Shown here piece after piece: positions 9,801 to 17,135 of a stretch of 64,000 nucleotides of DNA. The notes under the pieces were generated by a model, which was not told where the DNA came from, did no database searches, and saw nothing but the letters and a program-made list of their open reading frames with translations. This stretch comes from Armatimonadota bacterium (lineage in GTDB: Bacteria; Armatimonadota; Zipacnadia; Zipacnadales; JABUFB01), in the NCBI GenBank assembly GCA_013314775.1, contig JABUFB010000008.1, positions 558,001 to 622,000 of the forward strand, given 5' to 3'. Numbering within the stretch: the first letter of the stretch is position 1; each line of letters begins with the position of its first letter. The translations under genes were made by a program, and so were the position numbers.

Positions 9801-11157
9801 TGCAGATTGCCACGTGCCCGCCGGCGGAGCAGAAGGAATACCGGATACTGCGGGGCTCCGCGAAGATGCCCTTGATGGGGTAGTGATTAGCGGAGGGCGC
9901 GAGCAAGTCTTTCCCGCCAACCGGAGCGCGTTCCAGGATTGCCGATCCGTTATCGCAGGATACCGGAAGCTCCCAGAGAAGCATGTAACCGATGTCGCCG
10001 TCAGTAACCCCGACCCAGGGCATATCGATGCTCCAGGTGTACCACTGCCTGCCGCGCCAGGACATGTCATCCGTGGGCACGCCTATACCGTTGCAGTAGG
10101 CGGCCGCCAGAATACGGCCGCCGGGCTTGTCGAGAACCAGCGGGTGCAACACCGAGAAGCGTCCCACTGTGCGTGAACGGTCGTCAGTGTCAAGGTCGAT
10201 CCACAGGTTGGGAGCATCACCCTCCAGCCGGAAGGTGATGCTTACCGGGAATCGACTGCTGCCCTCACCCGCCGTGCCCTGAAAGACGAGGCGGTTGCCC
10301 TGCGTAGGCGAGTCGTCTCGGTAGGTCAGCACGGGCTCACGGCTCGGAGCGGCCACCGGCTCTTTCCCGCTCTCGTCGGCCAGGGTGAACCGCGCGAAAG
10401 TGTCGGGGTTCGAGTGCGCCCAACCACGGGGGTAGTACAACTGGCCCTGCCGGCCGTCCTCGCCGTCGCAGTCGTTGACGCCAATGGCGAATCGGAATGC
10501 GGCTCCAGGGCCCTTCGCGATGGCGTCTCCAAGCAGCTCTGCTGGAAGTACGAACTCCAGAGTGTACCCGGTCGGCGACGCTTTGAAGGCCGCTCTTTGG
10601 CCGTGCGGCATGGCTCCCCGGGACCAGAAGTTGGATCCCCATGAGCCGAAGCGCACGGCGTACTGCTCCGCACCGATCCAGAACTCCACGCTGTCGCGGT
10701 ACCACCATTCGTTCTCATCCGCCGATGGGGGCATGAGCCGGTCGTCACGCATCGTGCCGCACAGGAAGAGCCCCTGCGGCGTCCAGCCAATTCTCCACGT
10801 GCCGGACAAGTCCGCCGGGCCGTCCACAGTGCGGGCATCGGCAAGCATGTCCGGAGTGAAAGGAATAGCGGCCCCGCGATCGCCCCAGTCCGAGGGATCA
10901 CCATCGATGACGGGCGCGGAGGGCAGCCTGGGTATGCTCGGCGCCACGGTCTGCACCGCACCCGCATCCGGCCCGCGCCAGAGATAGCCGGAGACCTTGT
11001 CCAGCACCGAGAATCGACCGGCGTCCGCATCGACGCGAACCTGCAGGGCACCGTTCTCGAGGACCCAGCTTTCACCGTCCCAGCGCGAGACGGGCTCAGC
11101 AAGGGCCGCTGCACACCAGAGGCTGACCAGCAGGATGACCAGGGACCGCGCGGACAT
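6817..11157 (-). CDS. Giant secreted glycosidase-like protein with CBM9-like and CARDB domains
   Basis: A 1446-residue protein. The ATG at 11157 is preceded by GGAGGT with 7-base spacing; the open frame begins five codons earlier at a TTG without a site. A signal peptide ends near residue 21 (ALA). About residues 80-230 hold a CBM9/DOMON-like insertion (PVIDGDPSDWGD, DSVEFWIG). A sandwich and a TIM-barrel-like catalytic region follow (about 440-800). Residues about 990-1100 are a CARDB-like domain (TVALTVENQGG and later AVPELCERDN), and the C-terminal 300 residues are beta-rich. The layout suggests a cell-surface or secreted carbohydrate hydrolase. I cannot name the catalytic residues or substrate. 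Confidence 0.6.
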   Translation of the reverse strand: MSARSLVILLVSLWCAAALAEPVSRWDGESWVLENGALQVRVDADAGRFSVLDKVSGYLWRGPDAGAVQTVAPSIPRLPSAPVIDGDPSDWGDRGAAIPFTPDMLADARTVDGPADLSGTWRIGWTPQGLFLCGTMRDDRLMPPSADENEWWYRDSVEFWIGAEQYAVRFGSWGSNFWSRGAMPHGQRAAFKASPTGYTLEFVLPAELLGDAIAKGPGAAFRFAIGVNDCDGEDGRQGQLYYPRGWAHSNPDTFARFTLADESGKEPVAAPSREPVLTYRDDSPTQGNRLVFQGTAGEGSSRFPVSITFRLEGDAPNLWIDLDTDDRSRTVGRFSVLHPLVLDKPGGRILAAAYCNGIGVPTDDMSWRGRQWYTWSIDMPWVGVTDGDIGYMLLWELPVSCDNGSAILERAPVGGKDLLAPSANHYPIKGIFAEPRSIRYSFCSAGGHVAICKRYRDYARENGFLVTQYEKMKAKPHLERLLGAPDIWGRSDLKFCREAKAAGIDRMLVNSPQPWDDMKKTEALGYLMGVYDNYEDAFEGDPGKYGDFVEADDVVINADGSRMKAWLTKGDKPKQFMKRCSALHEAVSRRWVPKELEQYPYNARFIDVTTATGLRECFHEKHPLTRSDDRRVKRALAAYQGNELNLVLGGEHGRWWGADIYNYWEGMQSGGFYSWPAGYVGLDIPQTREEIGRQYLEWGLGEANRYPLWELVFHDCVVSTWYWGDSTGHLRRAAPELGYKKDAFNILYGTVPLYWVAQDYSYRWDVPETRERLLESYRNTCKLHEVIGFEELVSHEFVTKDRAVQHTVFGDGTNVWVNFGEKPWTLESGGQSWEIPQFGFYVKGPKIEQYRVNRVWAAADYKGLDEEAGHIGGVATANRVTCIRKDGYLFVEGDVPGLVESFLGSPVTARRDGPARIRISAPMSKWVRVNWRALCPDAGEGAWRIVALDDAGDPVKIGDTVKTQNDMLMLPTGMLVGSVMLIGPAELAQMTELSITGTRKSPDDPERPKQGDPLTVALTVENQGGKDSGEVSIAAYLGRIGETTRLGAKSVSVPAGRAAVVEFTFPSERYDGPTTFWFQVDDGNAVPELCERDNTAECGFKIEPDLALWDGKLSVTVDMGDLPRWLPIAKMPFDLEAEWKALGKEGRADPGAIRVMKEGEESPYLRLFPCQYDAQAKELSFEMLGRFEPGQKVRCEILLDDAGKARHQPLSASWWKPQEDVFHSPRMVVRFKEGYIRGVESQYPFVKIIGNLGVSSADTGWVDEVGEVESFEVVQDGPVFTQIRVKKKLRGNHSYDKLYTLYRSHFTVTMLSAERFGIPSRAYYVTRCLFEDDKGNKSIIDGKGDAEDVAGKNPNPRWYATWPEPEQGKEGEPAEWALSCVAVTPHESLTYWDAGSWAGVGFNPRQQAGATVAYILHNAEDKVTGVPGFAELDYQRMQRPVVVMRK

Positions 11158-11362
11158 GGCGACTACCTCCAACGCAATGATTGGGCGCTCTGTTCGACGT
11201 CAAAGGGAAGAGCACCTGCCGAGAGACCGGGGGCGAGGACGGCATCGAGCGGGACGCTCGACCTACGCGCAAGCGCGGGGCGGCCCATGCAAGGTCTCCG
11301 TCCCATCCCCGGCGAATTGCTCTGTCCGCACACTCATTCGCCACTCCGCAGGGTGAGGAACC

Positions 11363-12313
11363 ATGTCTGAGCGCCTGGTCTACATCAACGGCGAATACTT
11401 CGCCGAGCCCGACGCGAAGATCTCTATCTTCGACTCCGCCGTGCAATTGGGCGACACCGCCACCGAGTCAACGCGCACCTTCCTGCAGAAGCCTTTCAAG
11501 CTCGAGGAGCACGTGACGCGGCTCTATGATTCACTGAAGATCATGCGAATCGACCCGGGCATGACAGCGGACGAAATGGTCCGGGTTACCCTTGAGGTCG
11601 CCGAGCGGAATTTCCCCGCATACGGTCCCGACGAGGACATCTGGATTGTCCATAACGTCTCGCGGGGCGGGTACTTCCCATCGGGTGACCCATCTGCCAG
11701 GCGCACGGCGACTATCATCATACACACCGCTCCCATGAACTTGGACTACTGGGCCGAGTTCTTCGTGCGGGGGTGCCACGCAGTCACGCCGATGTCTCGC
11801 ATGACCCCCGCCCAGTCTCTGGACCCCAAGATCAAGAACCGCAGCCGCCTGCCGTATACTCTGGCCGAACTCGAAGTCAAACTGGTGGACCCAAGAGCTC
11901 AGGGCATCATTCTGGACGTGGACGGGTTCCTCTGCGAGAACAAGGGGGGGAACTTCTTCGTCGCCAAGGACGGTATTGTGCGCACTCCGCCGCCGTGGAA
12001 CGCCCTGGACGGCATCACCCGGCGCACCACTATCGACATCGCCCGCAGCAAAGGCATTCCCGTCGAAGTCTGCCCTTTGCAGCCTTATGATGTGTACGTG
12101 GCTGATGAAGCGTTCTTCACCAGCACGCCATATTGCATCATGCCCGCCACCCGGTTCAATGGTCTGCCAGTGGGCGATGGCAAGGTCGGGCCGATCGCGA
12201 AGGCGCTTCTGGACGGCTGGAGCGAGATCGCGGGGTTCGACATCGTAGACAAGGCCCTGCGGAATCTCGAGCCCCCGTTGCGGGACGAACTGCTTGCCGA
12301 ACGGGGCCGGTGA
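11363..12313 (+). CDS. Class IV aminotransferase (branched-chain/D-amino-acid/ADC-lyase fold)
   Basis: A 316-residue PLP-dependent enzyme of fold type IV, close to the usual family size. The N-terminal VYINGEYF and the later FDSAVQLGDTATESTRTF are typical. The PLP-binding lysine is most likely K158 in DPKIKNRSRL. ENKGGNFFVAKDG and GITRRTTIDIA match the cofactor phosphate-binding region. GTGAGG lies just before the ATG. It is the first gene of a co-directional run and ends 6 bp before mtnA. Members of this family can transaminate 4-methylthio-2-oxobutyrate to methionine, the last step of methionine salvage, so a link with mtnA is reasonable. The exact substrate is not readable from sequence. 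Confidence 0.8.
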   Translation: MSERLVYINGEYFAEPDAKISIFDSAVQLGDTATESTRTFLQKPFKLEEHVTRLYDSLKIMRIDPGMTADEMVRVTLEVAERNFPAYGPDEDIWIVHNVSRGGYFPSGDPSARRTATIIIHTAPMNLDYWAEFFVRGCHAVTPMSRMTPAQSLDPKIKNRSRLPYTLAELEVKLVDPRAQGIILDVDGFLCENKGGNFFVAKDGIVRTPPPWNALDGITRRTTIDIARSKGIPVEVCPLQPYDVYVADEAFFTSTPYCIMPATRFNGLPVGDGKVGPIAKALLDGWSEIAGFDIVDKALRNLEPPLRDELLAERGR

Positions 12314-12319
12314 TCCGCG

Positions 12320-13384
12320 ATGATCCCAACCATTGAGTGGGTGGAATTACCCGGCGGCCCGGCCGTGCGCATGATCGACCAGACCTTGCTGCCCGGCGAA
12401 GAGAAGATCATCGATTGCACGGAACTGGGCCAGGTCTGCGAGGCAATCCGGAACCTGCGAGTGCGAGGCGCGCCGGCAATCGGCTGCGCGGCGGCGATGG
12501 GCATGGCGCTTGTCGCCTGCCGCTCAACCGCTTCCTGCATTGAGGAACTCCGGGCGGAACTGGGTGCTGCGCGCACGGCCCTGGCAGCTACTCGCCCCAC
12601 GGCGGTCAATCTCTTCTGGGCGCTGGAGCGCATGGCTCAGGCCAGTGCAGGCGCGAGCACCGTAGCTGAGATGCGCGAAGTCCTGCCCGCTGAGGCCGTG
12701 CGCATTGCCCGCGATGACCTGGAGCGCTGCAAGGCCATCGGGCGCAATGGCGCCGAGGTAATCCCACCGAGCGCGAACGTGCTCACCCACTGCAATGCGG
12801 GTGCCCTCGCCACGGCGGGTTACGGAACCGCGCTGGGGGTCATCCGCGCGGCATGGGAGGCCCACGGAGACCTCCATGTCTGGGCCGATGAGACCCGGCC
12901 GCTGCTGCAGGGCGCACGCCTGACGAGCTGGGAACTGCACCAGGATGGCATCCCCTGCACGGTCATTTGCGACAACATGGCAGGCTATGTCATGCAGCAG
13001 GGGCGGGTTGACGTTTGCGTTGTGGGGGCCGACCGGATCGCGGCCAACGGGGACGCCGCAAACAAGATAGGCACTTACTCCGTGGCGGTTCTGGCGCATT
13101 ACCACGGCATTCCCTTCTACGTGGCCGCCCCGCTGTCGACGGTGGATTACGACCTGCCGGATGGTGCCGGGATACCCATCGAAGAGCGCGATCCTAAAGA
13201 AGTGTCGCATCTCGCCGGGCTGGCCTGCAGATCGGCAACGCCCGAAGATGTTCACATTTATAGTCCTGCATTCGACGTGACTCCCGCGGAGCTCATCACA
13301 GGAATTATCACGGAAGCTGGGATCGCTCGGCCACCCTTCCGCGAGTCGCTCGGAGCCTGGCGTGACCTGCAAGATGGAGCCTGA
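12320..13384 (+). CDS. mtnA: S-methyl-5-thioribose-1-phosphate isomerase
   Basis: A 354-residue protein of normal length for the MtnA/eIF2B-like family. It converts 5-methylthioribose-1-phosphate to 5-methylthioribulose-1-phosphate in the cytosol. The catalytic pair is intact: Cys158 in THCNAGALAT and Asp238 in GADRIAANGDAANKIGTY, matching Cys160/Asp240 of the Bacillus enzyme. RVRGAPAIG near residue 50 is also diagnostic. It starts 6 bp after the aminotransferase and lacks a strong ribosome binding site, so translational coupling is likely. No mtnK, mtnB or mtnD is present here. Relatives act on ribose-1,5-bisphosphate or 5-deoxyribose phosphates, so another sugar phosphate is possible. Confidence 0.92.
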   Translation: MIPTIEWVELPGGPAVRMIDQTLLPGEEKIIDCTELGQVCEAIRNLRVRGAPAIGCAAAMGMALVACRSTASCIEELRAELGAARTALAATRPTAVNLFWALERMAQASAGASTVAEMREVLPAEAVRIARDDLERCKAIGRNGAEVIPPSANVLTHCNAGALATAGYGTALGVIRAAWEAHGDLHVWADETRPLLQGARLTSWELHQDGIPCTVICDNMAGYVMQQGRVDVCVVGADRIAANGDAANKIGTYSVAVLAHYHGIPFYVAAPLSTVDYDLPDGAGIPIEERDPKEVSHLAGLACRSATPEDVHIYSPAFDVTPAELITGIITEAGIARPPFRESLGAWRDLQDGA

Positions 13385-13414
13385 CGTACCCCGCCGCGTC
13401 TGGAGGAAGCGCGT

Positions 13415-15844
13415 GTGAAGACCGCCGTGGCAATGATGGTCGCAATCACAGCTGCGGTCTCGGCCCAACATGTCGAGATCCGCTTCGAGGACTGCCCACT
13501 GGACGGCCGGGTAGTGGTCATCGACAATGGCCTCGTTCAGGCGGCAGTCGCGCCCCAGCTCGGGGGCCGGCTCATGCGCCTGCAACGGTCTCAGGGACAG
13601 CCGGTCATCACCTTCGAAGCCGACTGGCGCCAGACGAAGGAGAGCGTCTGGAGTTCCGAAGGCTCCGCGGGACTATCTGGAGGCCAGGCGCAGGCGTGGA
13701 CGGCTACGGCTGCAGACCAGACGGCGGCAATCCGATGGGAGCACTCCGCGCAGATCAAGGGCCTGCCGGTTCGGGTCACCAGGGAGCTTGCGGTTGCTCG
13801 CGGCTTGCCCGCCGTTTTTCTGAGAGTGACGGTTCACAACGAGGGTGACCGCGTCCTGCCTGGCGCGGGATATACCATTGCTCCACACTTTTACAACCGG
13901 CCGGAGAACGTCCTGCGTGGTGACAAGTCGCTGGATGCCCCAGGGCTTGTGGACACGGCAACTCGCGTCACCTTCCCCGCCGTGCATCTTGCGGTCGGCG
14001 ACACCGAGGTCATTCCTCGCTTCGGCCCCGGTGAGTTCGCCATCATCGGCGAAAGCTACATGTTCCGGGTCACCCACAACCTTCGGATTGGCGACATTGC
14101 GCCGGGGCAGTCAGGCACAGCGCAGGGACTGTGGTGGCTGCTTCCTGCGGGTACGGAGCCGCCGGAACAAGTGCAACCCGACTGGGCGTCCCTCAGCGAA
14201 TGGACCGCTGTGAGCCCTCTGATGGTGCGAGACACGCCTCCAGATGACCTGCCCAAGACCCCGGTTCTCGAAACCACGACTCCCTGGGGCATCTGCGGCC
14301 ATGCAGGGCCGGAGTATATGCCTCTGTGGCAGGCTGCTGGGGTCAGGTGGGCACGCAAAGGCTTCGGCTGGGCCGCTGGGGAGCGCGAGCAGAACACGTA
14401 TGATTTCAGCGCCATGGACGCCACCGTAGTAGCGGCCGAGCAGGCCGGCATCCAGTTGATCGGCTTGTTTCTCAGCAATCCTCCCTGGGCCACGGTGGAC
14501 GGCGCAACCATATCGCCTCCGAAAGACCTTGCCGCCTGGGAGCGGTATGTTGAGACCGTGGCCCGGCGCTACGCCGGCCGGGTGCATGTCTGGGAGATCT
14601 GGAACGAGCCGGACATCAGCCAGTTCTGGACGGGCACCGTGGAAGACTATACAGCCCTGCTGGCCGCCGCTTACCGGGGAGCGAAACGGGGCAATCCTGA
14701 CTGTTTAGTGATGACAGCGGGGCTGGACGGTCACGGCGAGCGCTACCTGATGGAAATGGCGCGTACCGGAGCCTTCGAGTTCTGCGACCTGGTGGGCTTC
14801 CACCCTTATGCAGGCAACCCAAGACTGGCCGAAGATCGCGTGCGTGCGGCCTGGCGGGTGCTCAACCATTTCGGCGTCCGCAAGCCCATCTGGATCACCG
14901 AAGTTGGGTGGCAATCGGGCGGCTGGAAGGGCGGCCCGGGCGTGGTTGACAGCGAGGCCACGAAGGCCGCATATCTCGCCGAAATCTACCCGCGCCTCGA
15001 ACCCCTGGCCGAAGTCACCTGCTGGTACGTGGACAGCGAAGCCGGCGACATGTACGGTCTCATCCGTCCGAAAGATGGGGGTATCGTGCTCAACGAGGCC
15101 TTCCACCGGTTCCGCGAGGGCTCCGGCGCAGCGCAGGACAACCGGCTCACCATCCGCGGGCCTGAGAGTGTCTCCGTCAAGGCCGGGCAGCCGAACATCG
15201 CCCAGTTCCTTGTGAGGAACCAGTCGGATCAGCCGCTGGCGATCGAGGGCTTCTTCTATGCGCCGGCGCCCTGGGCATCGGTGCACGTGGCCGACGAGAC
15301 GCTCCGGCCGGGAGCCGAGACCACTCTCGAACTGCACACAGAGCCGCCGGTCTACGCCGTGGCACGCAAAATGCCCTGCGTTATGGTGGCCCGAGCACCG
15401 CGGGGCCCTGCGTGTCTCATGCCCTTCACCCTCGATCTGATCAACGAGGGCGAGTCGGTGGACATCAGCATGGCCGCCCAGTGGCCAATCCAGGCGGATG
15501 CTGAGGGCAAGCAGGTGGGCAAGTGGACGCCGGCTCAGAGCCTCGTCACGCCGCCCGGAGGGTTCCGCATCCACCCCTTCAAGATCACCAACCACGGAAA
15601 TGCCCCCCACACTTTCCGCGTGCACCTTGAGGGCCCGGCGGCAGAGTGGGCGAAGCCCGTTGCCGAGACGGTCACGATCCGACCCGGCGAAACCGCCTGG
15701 GTAGGCGTGCATCTGGCCATCCCGCGCGATGCTGAGCAGGGAACACGCATACTGCGCCTGCGCATCGTTTCGACGAAGTACCCGGAAGTCAACGCGAGCG
15801 ACGATACCCCGGTGCGCGTCGGCGCCCAGGAGGAGCAGCCATGA
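13415..15844 (+). CDS. Secreted clan GH-A glycoside hydrolase (GH39/GH5-like)
   Basis: An 809-residue protein with a GTG start backed by GGAGGAA at 13402. Residues 1-17 are a signal peptide. A beta-sandwich spans about 20-280, a TIM barrel about 285-555, and two NEW3/NPCBM-like sandwich domains finish the chain. The catalytic pair is clear: acid/base Glu398 in WEIWNEP and nucleophile Glu496 in WITEVGW, 98 residues apart as in GH39 and related retaining enzymes. A substrate such as a xyloside or other glycoside cannot be chosen. It lies 30 bp after mtnA, and its TGA overlaps the next ATG (ATGA), implying one transcript with the UroD-like gene. Confidence 0.8.
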   Translation: MKTAVAMMVAITAAVSAQHVEIRFEDCPLDGRVVVIDNGLVQAAVAPQLGGRLMRLQRSQGQPVITFEADWRQTKESVWSSEGSAGLSGGQAQAWTATAADQTAAIRWEHSAQIKGLPVRVTRELAVARGLPAVFLRVTVHNEGDRVLPGAGYTIAPHFYNRPENVLRGDKSLDAPGLVDTATRVTFPAVHLAVGDTEVIPRFGPGEFAIIGESYMFRVTHNLRIGDIAPGQSGTAQGLWWLLPAGTEPPEQVQPDWASLSEWTAVSPLMVRDTPPDDLPKTPVLETTTPWGICGHAGPEYMPLWQAAGVRWARKGFGWAAGEREQNTYDFSAMDATVVAAEQAGIQLIGLFLSNPPWATVDGATISPPKDLAAWERYVETVARRYAGRVHVWEIWNEPDISQFWTGTVEDYTALLAAAYRGAKRGNPDCLVMTAGLDGHGERYLMEMARTGAFEFCDLVGFHPYAGNPRLAEDRVRAAWRVLNHFGVRKPIWITEVGWQSGGWKGGPGVVDSEATKAAYLAEIYPRLEPLAEVTCWYVDSEAGDMYGLIRPKDGGIVLNEAFHRFREGSGAAQDNRLTIRGPESVSVKAGQPNIAQFLVRNQSDQPLAIEGFFYAPAPWASVHVADETLRPGAETTLELHTEPPVYAVARKMPCVMVARAPRGPACLMPFTLDLINEGESVDISMAAQWPIQADAEGKQVGKWTPAQSLVTPPGGFRIHPFKITNHGNAPHTFRVHLEGPAAEWAKPVAETVTIRPGETAWVGVHLAIPRDAEQGTRILRLRIVSTKYPEVNASDDTPVRVGAQEEQP

Positions 15845-17085
15845 CATCCCGTGAGCGCGTGCTTGCTGCTATTGCCCACCAGCCCACCGACCGCGTGCCC
15901 ATCGACTTCGGTGGAATGAGGTCTACGGGGATCATGTCCGTAGCCTACAACCGCCTCAAGGACCACCTCGGGCTGGAGCACGACACCCTTCAATATGACG
16001 TGGTGCAGGGGCTTGCCCTGCCCCATGAGACGATACTCGACCTGTTCGGTGTGGACGTGGTGGACCTCACCCGCGCCTGGTTCACCCGCCCCGATGACTG
16101 GCATGACTGGACCCTCGTGGACGGTTCGTTGGCGAAGGTCCCCGCGTGGTTCCAGCCTGAACCCGACGGTGCGGGCGGCTGGCTCTGGAGGGGCGACTTC
16201 GAGCAGGTCGTGGGCGTCATGCCTGCCGGGCAACCGTACATCAGCCAGTGCTACTGGCCCATGGCCGACGACTGCGCCGGGCTGAGCGCGGCATCCCTGG
16301 CCGAGCTGCCTACCCACATGCGGCAGGTAACCTGGAGCTGTCTGGGCTGTGCGCCGTGGCATCCTGGGTTCGATGAGAGCCGCTGGGCGGAGATCCGCAA
16401 GACCGCATTGGCCTTCCGGGCGCAGACAGATCGCGCCATCATGTGCGCTTTCGGAGGGAATCTGCTGGAATGGTCTCAGTTCCTGCGGGGATTCGGGCGC
16501 TTTCTGCAGGATCTCGCCGAACGCCCCTCGGACGTGCACATGCTGCTGGACGCCATCACCGAGCATCACTTGCGCAACCTGGACAAGTTCATCGAGGCAG
16601 TGGGCGACGTTATCGACATCATCCAGCTCGGAGACGATCTCGGCACCCAGCACGGGCCGCAGATTTCGCCGGCCATGTACCGCGAGTTCTTCCTGCCCAG
16701 GCACCAGGCCATCTACCGGAGGGTGCGGGAGCGTTCCGGCATGAAGGTCTTTCTGCACAGTTGCGGCGGGCTGTATGAGTTGCTACCTTCTCTCATCGAG
16801 GCGGGTGTGGAGATCATCAACCCTGTCCAGACGGCAGCGCGGGGCATGGAGCCCGAACGCCTGAAGCGGGAGTTTGGCAAAGACCTCACTTTTTGGGGCG
16901 GCGGCGCCGAGACGCAAAGCACCCTCATCTACGGATCGCCCGACGCAGTGGAGAGGGAAGTAACCCAGCGCGTGCGCGTCTTCGGAGAAGGTGGCGGCTA
17001 CGTGTTCAACCAGGTGCATAATGTACTGAATGACGTGCCGCCGGAGAACGTCGTGGCGATGTTCGAAGCGGCGCAGAGAGCTTGA
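15841..17085 (+). CDS. Uroporphyrinogen-decarboxylase-fold protein, MtaA/CmuA-like methyltransferase candidate
   Basis: A 414-residue cytosolic protein with a UroD-type barrel. It opens with a typical TSRERVLAAIAHQPTDRVP and carries FGGMRSTG and ISPAMYREFFLP. It has HSCG (His306, Cys308), the start of the HxC...C zinc motif of corrinoid methyltransferases such as MtaA and CmuA, rather than a plain heme-pathway signature. No later cysteine follows; a histidine in the terminal VHNV could serve instead. It is translationally coupled to the upstream secreted glycosidase (ATGA). True heme biosynthesis is unlikely. Demethylation of a methylated compound is a guess, since no corrinoid protein is adjacent. 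Confidence 0.8.
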   Translation: MTSRERVLAAIAHQPTDRVPIDFGGMRSTGIMSVAYNRLKDHLGLEHDTLQYDVVQGLALPHETILDLFGVDVVDLTRAWFTRPDDWHDWTLVDGSLAKVPAWFQPEPDGAGGWLWRGDFEQVVGVMPAGQPYISQCYWPMADDCAGLSAASLAELPTHMRQVTWSCLGCAPWHPGFDESRWAEIRKTALAFRAQTDRAIMCAFGGNLLEWSQFLRGFGRFLQDLAERPSDVHMLLDAITEHHLRNLDKFIEAVGDVIDIIQLGDDLGTQHGPQISPAMYREFFLPRHQAIYRRVRERSGMKVFLHSCGGLYELLPSLIEAGVEIINPVQTAARGMEPERLKREFGKDLTFWGGGAETQSTLIYGSPDAVEREVTQRVRVFGEGGGYVFNQVHNVLNDVPPENVVAMFEAAQRA

Positions 17086-17135
17086 CCTGCGTGACAGCCG
17101 AAATCTGATCCGACAGTCGTCAGGAGGTCCACAAC

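Noticed and set aside
12524-13585. A 353-codon minus-strand frame over mtnA
   Set aside because: It is antisense to intact mtnA catalytic motifs, so it is a GC-rich shadow frame.
13415-17085. Heme biosynthesis role (hemE) for the UroD-like gene
   Set aside because: No other heme gene is present, the HSCG motif points to the methyltransferase branch, and the gene is coupled to a glycosidase.
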